Source: CALFMR01 sp035550595
Lineage (GTDB): Bacteria > Acidobacteriota > Vicinamibacteria > Vicinamibacterales > SCN-69-37
Length of the DNA: 6,086 nucleotides
Reading direction: 5' to 3'
NCBI GenBank assembly: GCA_035550595.1
Contig: DASZOV010000177.1
Span: 1 to 6,086, forward strand
The first letter of the stretch is position 1. Each line of letters opens with the position of its first letter. Below are positions 1 to 5,095 of this stretch, piece by piece. The notes below the pieces were generated by a model. The model searched no databases, was not told the origin of the DNA, and saw only the letters and a program-made list of their open reading frames with translations. The position numbers and the translations under genes are program-made.

Positions 1-14
1 GTACTACAACTGAC

Positions 15-1295
15 ATGAAATACCGCTACACCCGATTCGTCGCGGATCTCCTGGACGACGTCGACTTCGAGTCGCTCGTCTCCCAGTTGTCCGATCTGCT
101 GCTCTCGAGCGGATTCAACAATCCGTGGGATCCGCAGAATGACGACGATCGGGATCTGCAGGCGCTGCACGACGCGATTCTCGACGCGCTGCTGAACGGC
201 GGCGTGCTCTCCGAGGAGATGCTGCAGCAGTTGCTCGACGGCATGGCGCCGCACTCGTCTGACGAAGCGCGCGAGGGCCAGCGCGATCAGATCGAAGATC
301 TGATCCAACGGATCATCGAGCGGCTGACCGAAGAGGGGTACGTCAGCCTCGCCGGTCAGCCGGGCCGCCAGGGCCTCGGCGGGCCTGGTGGACGGATGGA
401 CGGATCCACGCGGTTCGAGGTCACCGACAAGGCGCTCGACTTCCTCGGCTATCGCGCGCTGCGCGACCTCTTGGGATCGCTCGGCCGCAGCTCGGTCGGC
501 CGGCACGACACGCGTGAGCTCGCGACAGGCGTCGAGGCCGGCGGCCCACCGCGACCATACGCGTTCGGCGACACGCTGAACCTCGACGCGGCGTCGACGG
601 TGCTGAACGCCGTGACACGAGCCGCCCGCGACCGGGGCGCCGCGCCGCACGGCACGCGTTCGATTGCGATCGAAGAGCAGGACCTGATGGTGACGCAGGG
701 CGATTACCAGAGCTCGTGCGCCACGGTGCTCCTGCTCGATTGCAGCCACAGCATGGTGCTCTACGGCGAGGACCGCTTCACGCCGGCCAAACGCGTCGCG
801 CTCGCGCTCTCGAATCTCATTCGGCACCAGTATCCGGGCGATGCCTTGAACGTCGTGCTCTTCCACGACTCGGCAGAGGAAGTGCCGCTCGCTCAACTCG
901 GCCGCGTGCGCGTGGGTCCGTACTACACGAACACACGCGAAGGCCTGCGGCTCGCGCGCCGCGTGCTGGATCGCCAGCGCAAGGACATGCGGCAGATCAT
1001 CATGATCACCGACGGCAAGCCGTCGGCGGTCACGCGGCCCGACGGCCGCATCTACCGCAACGCCTTCGGCCTCGATCCGTTCGTCCTGCGCGAGACGTTC
1101 GCCGAAGTCGCCGCCTGCCGCCGCTCCGGCATCATGATCAACACGTTCATGCTCGCGCGCGATTACGATCTCGTGGCCTTCGTCCGGCGTGTGGCGCGGA
1201 TTTGTCGGGGAAAGGCGTACTTCACGACGCCATTCACGCTCGGGCGGTACGTGCTGCAGGATTATTTGACGAACAAGACACGGACGGTTCAGTAG
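15..1295 (+). CDS. VWA domain protein with intact MIDAS motif (probable AAA+ ATPase partner)
   Basis: The 426-residue protein has no signal peptide or membrane segment, so it should be cytoplasmic. Residues 1-110 are mostly helical and acidic, followed by a glycine-rich linker at about 114-131. A middle region (132-230) leads into a C-terminal VWA domain at about 235-415. The metal-binding site is complete: DCSHS at 242-246 (the DxSxS motif), a threonine in YYTNT near 305, and the aspartate of ITDGKPS at 333. Proteins of this build are usually encoded beside a MoxR or magnesium-chelatase-like AAA+ ATPase, where the VWA subunit acts as a metal-dependent adaptor for remodelling a target; the target here is unknown. 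Bases 16-18 are TGA in another frame, so an upstream gene may end in an ATGA overlap, but only 14 bases are visible. The N-terminus MKYRYTRF looks natural. No ribosome binding site is visible in those 14 bases, so the exact start is not proven. Confidence 0.9.
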   Translation: MKYRYTRFVADLLDDVDFESLVSQLSDLLLSSGFNNPWDPQNDDDRDLQALHDAILDALLNGGVLSEEMLQQLLDGMAPHSSDEAREGQRDQIEDLIQRIIERLTEEGYVSLAGQPGRQGLGGPGGRMDGSTRFEVTDKALDFLGYRALRDLLGSLGRSSVGRHDTRELATGVEAGGPPRPYAFGDTLNLDAASTVLNAVTRAARDRGAAPHGTRSIAIEEQDLMVTQGDYQSSCATVLLLDCSHSMVLYGEDRFTPAKRVALALSNLIRHQYPGDALNVVLFHDSAEEVPLAQLGRVRVGPYYTNTREGLRLARRVLDRQRKDMRQIIMITDGKPSAVTRPDGRIYRNAFGLDPFVLRETFAEVAACRRSGIMINTFMLARDYDLVAFVRRVARICRGKAYFTTPFTLGRYVLQDYLTNKTRTVQ

Positions 1296-1313
1296 AAGCT
1301 CGAGAGCCTTGTC

Positions 1314-1463
1314 GGTTCCGGGTTCCAGGTTGGAGGTGCCACGTTCTTCGACCGGGTTCTACGGGGTTCCGGGTTCTACGGGTTCCAGGTTGGTCGGCGC
1401 GGCCTTCGGCGCGCCGCTCTCTGGTTCCTGGTTCCGGGTTCGGCTATTTGGTTCCGCGGTTCG
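1314..1463. repeat. Degenerate GGTTCCN heptamer repeats
   Basis: GGTTCCG, GGTTCCA and GGTTGGA follow each other without a gap at 1314-1334. GGTTCCT, GGTTCCG and GGTTCGG do the same at 1423-1443. Between them GGGTTCTACGGG occurs twice (from 1354 and from 1371), and the 13-mer GGTTCCAGGTTGG at 1321-1333 recurs exactly 60 bp later at 1381-1393. Looser copies run to about 1463. The mix of 7-, 10- and 17-base steps suggests slippage and local duplication. Confidence 0.8.
1396..1415 (+). terminator. GC-rich hairpin downstream of the VWA gene, weak terminator candidate
   Basis: GGCGCG (1396-1401) pairs with CGCGCC (1410-1415) around an 8-base loop that contains TTCG. It lies about 100 bp after the VWA stop. 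What follows is GCTCTCTGG, not a T-run, so intrinsic termination is doubtful. It may simply be a GC-rich palindrome inside the repeat region. Confidence 0.22.
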
Positions 1464-1513
1464 ATATTCCGGCATCAGGCTTCATCAACACTTCTGTCTT
1501 CCTTACTTTCTTT

Positions 1514-1557
1514 CCTTCGCGCCTTCGCGCCTTCGCGTGAGCGCCTTCGCGTGAGCC
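1514..1557. repeat. CCTTCGCG octamer tandem repeat
   Basis: CCTTCGCG occurs three times head to tail at 1514-1537 and once more at 1544-1551. The last two copies sit in a 14-base unit, CCTTCGCGTGAGC plus G or C, at 1530-1543 and 1544-1557. A pyrimidine-rich run precedes it (about 1490-1518, read on the plus strand). Repeats of this flavour are common in gene gaps of some Acidobacteriota; that link is from memory and not tested here. Confidence 0.85.
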
Positions 1558-1566
1558 CAGAACCCA

Positions 1567-1594
1567 CTTCTGGCTTCTGGCTTCGAACTTCTAA
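1567..1594. repeat. CTTCTGG heptamer tandem repeat, four units
   Basis: Four consecutive 7-base units are visible: CTTCTGG, CTTCTGG, CTTCGAA and CTTCTAA. The 7-base period matches the GGTTCC block about 130-250 bp upstream, although the unit differs. It ends 22 bp before the stop codon of the minus-strand gene that starts at 2243. Confidence 0.75.
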
Positions 1595-1616
1595 GCTTGA
1601 TAGCGCGCCCTGCTCT

Positions 1617-2243
1617 TCACCGCGCGCGAAAATCAATCCGTGCGTTGCTGACGATCGCGATTGGCCGGCCGGGGGCGTCGAAGGTTTGATCGCTGCCGCT
1701 GCGCCACACGCGCAGACTCGTGCCGACCAGGCCGACGGTGGACACGCCAGCCGGGACCGTCACGCGGATGGGCTCGGGTAGGCCGGGCGCCACGGCCTTG
1801 ACGCCGCCGGGACGGCCGCCGCCGCTGAGGCGATCGAAGAGATCACGTGGCGTGCGGAAATCATGTGAGACGGCGGCGCGCGCGATGATCGATCCGTCCG
1901 ATCGCACGACGGCCATCACGGCCTCGTCGTGCATGAACGTCAGCGCGCTCTGCGTCATGACGGCAGGGACCGCGAAGCGGTTGTGGAGGTCGAACTGCAG
2001 CATCGCCGTGCCCGTGTGCGGCGGGATGGCCATGGCGACGCTGTCCTTCGGGTGCGTGCCGATGAGGATGTCGCAGAAGGTGCGGCGGCTTTCGACGCCC
2101 GTGCCGAGGCTCGCCGCGCACTCGACGGCCGTCGTGATGCCGTCGGCGCCGCCGCGTCCGATCGCCGCCCGTTGCGGCGCCACCGCGGCCGCGAGACCGA
2201 GAGGCAGCATCGCGAGCACGGTTGTCGTGAACACTCCACGCAT
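1617..2243 (-). CDS. Small probable exported protein of unknown function
   Basis: I do not recognise this 208-residue protein. The chosen ATG at 2243 gives an N-terminus, MRGVFTTTVLAMLPLGLAAA, that looks like a Sec signal peptide: one arginine, a hydrophobic core, then small residues, with cleavage perhaps near residue 20-22. An ATG 60 bases further upstream (2303) would bury this signal behind 20 unlikely residues. The mature part looks beta-strand rich. Its only two cysteines, at 42 and 57, would lie outside the cytoplasmic membrane and could form a disulfide. A glycine/proline-rich stretch lies at 141-156. The gene converges on the VWA gene and is separated from folE by 107 bp, so it may have its own promoter. 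The only ribosome binding site is a weak GGGA five bases before the ATG. Confidence 0.7.
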   Translation of the reverse strand: MRGVFTTTVLAMLPLGLAAAVAPQRAAIGRGGADGITTAVECAASLGTGVESRRTFCDILIGTHPKDSVAMAIPPHTGTAMLQFDLHNRFAVPAVMTQSALTFMHDEAVMAVVRSDGSIIARAAVSHDFRTPRDLFDRLSGGGRPGGVKAVAPGLPEPIRVTVPAGVSTVGLVGTSLRVWRSGSDQTFDAPGRPIAIVSNARIDFRAR

Positions 2244-2254
2244 CGCGTTCCCGC

Positions 2255-2260
2255 AGTATA
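2255..2260 (-). promoter_or_regulatory. Candidate -10 element (TATACT) for the 208-residue gene
   Basis: On the minus strand TATACT is followed by 11 bases and then the ATG at 2243. It differs from TATAAT at one position and stands out in GC-rich surroundings. Transcription starting 6-8 bases downstream would leave a 5' leader of only about 4-6 bases. No convincing -35 box is seen at 16-18 bases. Confidence 0.4.
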
Positions 2261-2295
2261 TCGAACCCGCCACGCGCGACGACCACGCGATCGTA

Positions 2296-2310
2296 CGCGG
2301 CACAGCCGCG
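2296..2310 (-). other. Perfect GC hairpin between folE and the 208-residue gene
   Basis: CGCGGC (2296-2301) and GCCGCG (2305-2310) form a 6-bp perfect stem with a 3-base loop. No T-run follows on either strand. It may add to termination after folE or be chance in GC-rich DNA. Confidence 0.25.
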
Positions 2311-2327
2311 GGATGAGGCGAGGACGT

Positions 2328-2348
2328 GAGCGTGGGCGAACGACGCTC
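2328..2348 (-). terminator. Hairpin just after the folE stop, possible terminator
   Basis: GAGCGT (2328-2333) and ACGCTC (2343-2348) form a 6-bp stem with a 9-base loop, beginning two bases past the folE stop codon. On the minus strand it is followed by ACGTCCTCGCC, with no U-tract. Its position fits a transcript 3' end, but the sequence is not a classical intrinsic terminator. Confidence 0.3.
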
Positions 2349-2350
2349 GG

Positions 2351-2956
2351 CTAGTCCGGCACGTAGTCGGCGCCCATCGAGACGCCGGCGCCCATCGTCA
2401 TCGTTCGGCCAGCCGGCTGGCGGATGAGCTCGAGGAACTCATGACGCGTGCGCGCGTCGCTGTGGAACACGCCCAGCATCGCGCTCGTCGTCGTCACCGA
2501 GTTCTGCTTCTCGACGCCGCGCATGGCCATGCACAGGTGCGTGGCTTCCATGACGACCGCGACGCCGAGCGGCATGACGCGCGCGTTGAGCGTTTCTGCG
2601 ATCTGCGACGTGAGGCGTTCCTGGACCTGGAGGCGCCGGGCGAAGACGTCGACGAGCCGCGGAATCTTGCTGAGACCGAGCACCTTGCCGTCAGGAATGT
2701 AGGCGATGTGGCACTTGCCGAAGAACGGCAGAAGGTGATGCTCGCAGAGACTGTAGAAGTCGATGTCCCTGACGATCACCATCTCGTTGTACTCGACGGT
2801 GAAGAGGGCGTTGTTGATGACCGCGTCGAGGTCGGCCGTGTAGCCGCCCGTCAAGAATCGGAGCGACTGCTCCACGCGGCGCGGCGTCTCGAGAAGGCCC
2901 TCGCGCGCGGGATCCTCGCCCAGCGACTCGAGCAGCCGGCGGATGACGTCCTGCAT
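2351..2956 (-). CDS. folE: GTP cyclohydrolase I (type I)
   Basis: FolE converts GTP to 7,8-dihydroneopterin triphosphate plus formate, the first step of folate and tetrahydropterin synthesis, as a cytoplasmic zinc-dependent decamer. The 201-residue product carries the family landmarks in order: REGLLETPRRV at 18-28, SLCEHHLLPFFGK at 69-81, the VLGLSKIPRLVDVFARRLQVQ block at 92-112, and MRGVEKQNSVTTTS at 145-158. The expected zinc ligands are Cys71, His74 and Cys142, with the same 71-residue spacing as Cys110 and Cys181 of the E. coli enzyme; His73 matches the neighbouring active-site histidine. The length suits compact bacterial forms lacking the longer N-terminus. The tail after residue 183 is methionine- and glycine-rich. 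The ATG at 2956 lies right before the conserved start of the domain and has no Shine-Dalgarno sequence. Neighbours are not pterin genes. Confidence 0.97.
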   Translation of the reverse strand: MQDVIRRLLESLGEDPAREGLLETPRRVEQSLRFLTGGYTADLDAVINNALFTVEYNEMVIVRDIDFYSLCEHHLLPFFGKCHIAYIPDGKVLGLSKIPRLVDVFARRLQVQERLTSQIAETLNARVMPLGVAVVMEATHLCMAMRGVEKQNSVTTTSAMLGVFHSDARTRHEFLELIRQPAGRTMTMGAGVSMGADYVPD

Positions 2957-2962
2957 GCCCGC

Positions 2963-2968
2963 ATTGTA
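2963..2968 (-). promoter_or_regulatory. Candidate -10 element (TACAAT) placing the folE start at the transcript 5' end
   Basis: On the minus strand TACAAT is followed by exactly six bases (GCGGGC) and then the folE ATG. A start 7 bases after the hexamer would fall on the A of the ATG, giving a leaderless mRNA. No Shine-Dalgarno sequence competes with this reading. The expected -35 region is GC-rich and unlike TTGACA, so the promoter is uncertain, and folE could also be read through from the gene 48 bp upstream. Confidence 0.4.
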
Positions 2969-2974
2969 TCTGCT

Positions 2975-2990
2975 GCCCGCGGGCGCGGGC
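2975..2990. other. GC hairpin in the gap upstream of folE
   Basis: GCCCGC (2975-2980) and GCGGGC (2985-2990) form a 6-bp stem with a 4-base loop, 14 bases after the stop of the 352-residue gene and upstream of the folE -10-like element. It lacks a T-run on either side. It could attenuate read-through into folE or be a by-product of GC content. Confidence 0.25.
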
Positions 2991-3004
2991 GACCGCGGCG
3001 TCTT

Positions 3005-4063
3005 CTAGTGCGCTTCGGCCGGACGACGCGGCCCCATCATCCCGCGATCGGCCAGATCCACGATCTCTGGAGGCAAGGCGAACGAGAGCTCGACGTCCTT
3101 GCCCGTGCCGACGGCCGAAAGTGAATTCAGCACGCTCGTGAGCCGCGCGTCGCTCGCGCCCATGAGCCGAACGGCCGCGAGGCCGCCGTTGATCACCGAT
3201 CGCAACTGATCGCCCGCCGCATCGTCACGCGCCTCGGCACGCACGTGGCCGCGGACGCCGCGATCGACGAGCGCACTCACGGCGAACCAATCGACCGGCG
3301 GCACGTGGTCGCGGATCTCACGAGGCAGCGCGTCGGTGTGCGCGATGGCGTCGAACTGGCCGACGATCCATGCGTTGCCGTCGCCCTCGACGCCGGCGAT
3401 GAATCCCATCATCTCGGCGTTCTTCGTCACGTCGTTGCGGCTGGCCGCGGTATCAATCGCCGTGCGGACGGCCGGCTCCGCGCCGAAGGCCACCAAATCA
3501 GGCTCGAGAAACGCGAGGGCGGCCTGATGGCGTCCGTCAACCTCGGCGGCCGCTGGCGGCGCGCCGTTGGCGCCGGCCTCCGGCTCGGGTGCCTTGACCG
3601 CGTCATCCGGGCCGTCGAATTTGGCGACGAAGAGCGTCTTGCCGCCGTAATCCTCGCGCGTGGCCCCGTGCTGGTTCGCCAACGCCTCGATGCGGGCACG
3701 ATCGAAATGGCCGCGTAGGAGCACGAGCGCGCCGTTCGTCGTGCCGCCCGGAGCGAAGACGGCCATGACCGTTTCGACATCGCGTCGCACGTCAATGCCC
3801 GTATTGTCCTGAAGCCAGTCCTGCCGGTCACCGTGCGGCAGCGCCTGTTCGAGGCGCTGGTGGAACTGAGAATTGACGATGGCGTGGACGTTGGCGAAGG
3901 CCAGGGCTGCGCTGTCGCGCGGCACGTAGGCCAGTTCGGCCGGGCCGGTCGTCGACGACCGGAGCGGCAGGCTGCCGTTGTAGTAGGCGACGACGCCGAT
4001 ACCGAGCCCGACGCCGACGAGCAGCGTCGAACACACCAGAAAATACCGGGTCCGCTGGGTCAT
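3005..4063 (-). CDS. Membrane-anchored protein of unknown function (single N-terminal segment)
   Basis: I do not recognise the family with confidence. The 352-residue product has a short basic N-terminus (MTQRTR), one hydrophobic segment at about 7-27, and a large domain that should face the periplasm. The domain begins PAELAYVPRDSAALAFANV (41-59) and continues with alternating strand/helix patterns, including a GALVLLRGHFD segment (111-121). A low-complexity Pro/Ala/Gly/Glu linker lies at about 157-175. The second half (180-335) appears to repeat the strand-helix style, ending with VELSFALPPEIVDLA. This overall look recalls DUF3352-type secreted proteins, but that is only an impression. The start at 4063 is preferred over the in-frame ATG at 4087 because GGGGAG lies 9 bases before it and because it places the basic residues directly next to the hydrophobic segment. 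The gene lies between the ABC operon and folE, 48 bp from folE. Confidence 0.8.
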   Translation of the reverse strand: MTQRTRYFLVCSTLLVGVGLGIGVVAYYNGSLPLRSSTTGPAELAYVPRDSAALAFANVHAIVNSQFHQRLEQALPHGDRQDWLQDNTGIDVRRDVETVMAVFAPGGTTNGALVLLRGHFDRARIEALANQHGATREDYGGKTLFVAKFDGPDDAVKAPEPEAGANGAPPAAAEVDGRHQAALAFLEPDLVAFGAEPAVRTAIDTAASRNDVTKNAEMMGFIAGVEGDGNAWIVGQFDAIAHTDALPREIRDHVPPVDWFAVSALVDRGVRGHVRAEARDDAAGDQLRSVINGGLAAVRLMGASDARLTSVLNSLSAVGTGKDVELSFALPPEIVDLADRGMMGPRRPAEAH

Positions 4064-4072
4064 CTCGACATA

Positions 4073-4078
4073 CTCCCC
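4073..4078 (-). promoter_or_regulatory. Ribosome binding site deciding the start of the 352-residue gene
   Basis: GGGGAG on the minus strand is followed by a 9-base spacer and the ATG at 4063. The site lies inside the longer reading frame that would begin at 4087, which argues for the shorter start. Confidence 0.6.
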
Positions 4079-4096
4079 AACTGGCAACGTGCTCCG

Positions 4097-4144
4097 ACGC
4101 GTCGAAGACGCCTCGTTACCAACGAGGTCCGGCCTTCGACGTGT
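4097..4144 (-). promoter_or_regulatory. Nested inverted repeat upstream of the 352-residue gene
   Basis: Two palindromes sit one inside the other. The inner arms, CCTCGTT (4111-4117) and AACGAGG (4121-4127), match perfectly around ACC. The outer arms, ACGCGTCGAAG (4097-4107) and CTTCGACGTGT (4134-4144), pair over 11 bases with a single G-T wobble. In RNA this gives a long two-part stem-loop about 35 bases before the start codon at 4063. There is no T-run after it, so a terminator for the ABC operon is unlikely. It could be a leader RNA structure, or a protein operator. Confidence 0.45.
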
Positions 4145-4152
4145 GACGTGCG

Positions 4153-4180
4153 CGAGTCCTCTTCGTTAATACGAGTCCTC
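4153..4180. repeat. Direct repeat CGAGTCCTC, two copies 19 bp apart
   Basis: CGAGTCCTC occurs at 4153-4161 and again at 4172-4180, a period of 19 bp. Between and overlapping them lies TCGTTAATACGAG (4163-4175), which resembles the inner palindrome TCGTTACCAACGAG at 4113-4126, exactly 50 bp away. Such an arrangement suits regulator binding sites. Confidence 0.5.
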
Positions 4181-4194
4181 GCCGCTAGGGTTCC
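4165..4194 (-). promoter_or_regulatory. Possible ECF-sigma-type promoter for the 352-residue gene
   Basis: On the minus strand GGAAC (4194-4190) is followed by 16 bases and CGTATTAAC (4173-4165). GGAAC-N16-CGT resembles promoters read by ECF sigma factors of the RpoE/SigW kind. The segment also contains TATTAA, a weak housekeeping -10. Either would give a leader of about 95-100 bases that includes the nested inverted repeat. Short motifs like this can arise by chance. Confidence 0.3.
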
Positions 4195-4212
4195 CGCCCG
4201 AAGACCGTCCTT

Positions 4213-5088
4213 TTACGATTCGAGCACATATTCCCGCCCCGCGACCACCCGGGCCGCCAGCCACAGCGACACGACCGTGATCCCGGCCATCGTGCCCAGA
4301 CTCGTCCCGACCGTGGGCGTCTCCCGGAAAATCATCTGCACGAGGGCCAGGGGCGAGTCGTTCGGCAGCGCGTGCGGCACGAGTCCTTGCAGGTAATAAG
4401 CAACCGTCAGGCACTTGAAGTCGCCCGGCAACGCGAGCACGAGCACTTCCCAGCCGAACACGAAGAGCAGCCCCACGAGGAGCGGCCGTTTGAGCGCGGC
4501 CCCGGCCAGCGCGAACACGGCGCCGTAGACCACGAGCCCGAGTGCCAGCAATCCGAGGTCCTTCGCGAGATCCGGGAACGACTCGCCGAGCGATCCGCCA
4601 ACCGGCACGATGAGCAGCCACACCAGCACGACGGCCGGCAGCACGACGAAGATCGTGGACACGAGATACGCGAGGTACTTGCCGACGAGAATCGATCCGC
4701 GCGGAATCGGGCGCGTGAAGAGATAGGTGATCGTGCGGTCCTCCACTTCGTCGGCGATGAGCGCGGTGCCGTAGAAGAGCGCGAGCACCGGCACGCTGAA
4801 GCGGATGAAGAAGGCCCAGATCATCAACCCGAACACGACCGATCCTGACACGGGCGTGCGGTTGACCTGGAACACGGGCGCGCCGAGCTCCACGAGCAGC
4901 CGAACGACGGCGGCCATGACCACTGGCATCCCGACGACGAGCCCCATGAAGATCGTCCGGCGCGACCACAACATCTGCCCGACCGACAGATCGAACACCC
5001 GCCAGGCCGCGCCCATGGCGCCCGGCGTCGCGACAGGCGCCTGGGGCGTGGGCGACACGGGAATGGACGAGGCGGTCGGTTCGGTCAT
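4213..5088 (-). CDS. ABC-2 type transporter permease
   Basis: This 291-residue integral membrane protein should form the channel subunit for the ATPase encoded just upstream. It begins with a proline/serine-rich cytoplasmic tail (about 1-27). Hydrophobic segments follow at roughly 46-64, 84-110, 140-162, 178-198, 203-222 and 264-283, the six expected of ABC-2 permeases. The family hallmark IADEVEDRTITYLFTRPIPR (111-130) lies after the second segment and is followed by GSILVGKYLA; this motif type is typical of NosY-like and related exporter permeases. The start is supported by GAGG five bases before the ATG, which overlaps the TGA of the ATPase gene, so translation is probably coupled. The substrate cannot be read from the sequence. 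An internal ATG at residue 25 would remove the proline-rich tail but lacks comparable support. Confidence 0.93.
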   Translation of the reverse strand: MTEPTASSIPVSPTPQAPVATPGAMGAAWRVFDLSVGQMLWSRRTIFMGLVVGMPVVMAAVVRLLVELGAPVFQVNRTPVSGSVVFGLMIWAFFIRFSVPVLALFYGTALIADEVEDRTITYLFTRPIPRGSILVGKYLAYLVSTIFVVLPAVVLVWLLIVPVGGSLGESFPDLAKDLGLLALGLVVYGAVFALAGAALKRPLLVGLLFVFGWEVLVLALPGDFKCLTVAYYLQGLVPHALPNDSPLALVQMIFRETPTVGTSLGTMAGITVVSLWLAARVVAGREYVLES

Positions 5089-5095
5089 CGCAGCC

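Larger units (their letters stand above)
1296..1616. other. Non-coding convergent gap filled with short repeats
   Basis: This 321-bp stretch lies between the stop of the VWA gene and the stop of the minus-strand 208-residue gene. Plus-strand frames remain open across parts of it, but their translations are low-complexity (Gly/Ser/Phe/Arg-rich), as expected from repeats. I see no credible gene. It holds three repeat blocks, listed separately, and one GC-rich hairpin. There is no clear intrinsic terminator with a T-run for either gene. Confidence 0.8.

Noticed and set aside
716..1540. 274-codon plus-strand frame running from inside the VWA gene into the repeat region
   Set aside because: It is the +2 reading of the VWA gene (Arg/His/Ala-rich) continued by repeat translation; no start signal or domain.
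1514..1594. Tandem repeats as a CRISPR array
   Set aside because: Units are 7-8 bases, adjacent and without spacers of regular length; they are simple repeats.
1720..2316. 198-codon plus-strand frame opposite the 208-residue gene
   Set aside because: The minus-strand reading has a credible signal peptide and more ordinary protein composition. This is the weakest of the strand choices here, but the plus frame is Arg/Thr/Pro-rich with no recognisable domain.
2441..3124. 227-codon plus-strand frame opposite folE
   Set aside because: FolE on the other strand is unmistakable; this frame is a charged low-complexity shadow that also runs across the intergenic gap.
4097..4144. Nested inverted repeat as an intrinsic terminator for the ABC operon
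   Set aside because: No T-rich run follows the stem on the minus strand; it lies about 70 bp beyond the permease stop and close to the next gene's start, so a leader or operator role is more likely.
4097..4180. Palindrome and direct repeats as the end of a mobile element or attachment site
   Set aside because: There is no transposase or integrase gene, no target duplication flanking a cargo, and the surrounding genes look like ordinary chromosomal genes.
4166..4969. 267-codon minus-strand frame overlapping the permease
   Set aside because: It is an arginine/alanine-rich shifted reading of the permease gene, which has membrane segments and the EDRT motif in its own frame.
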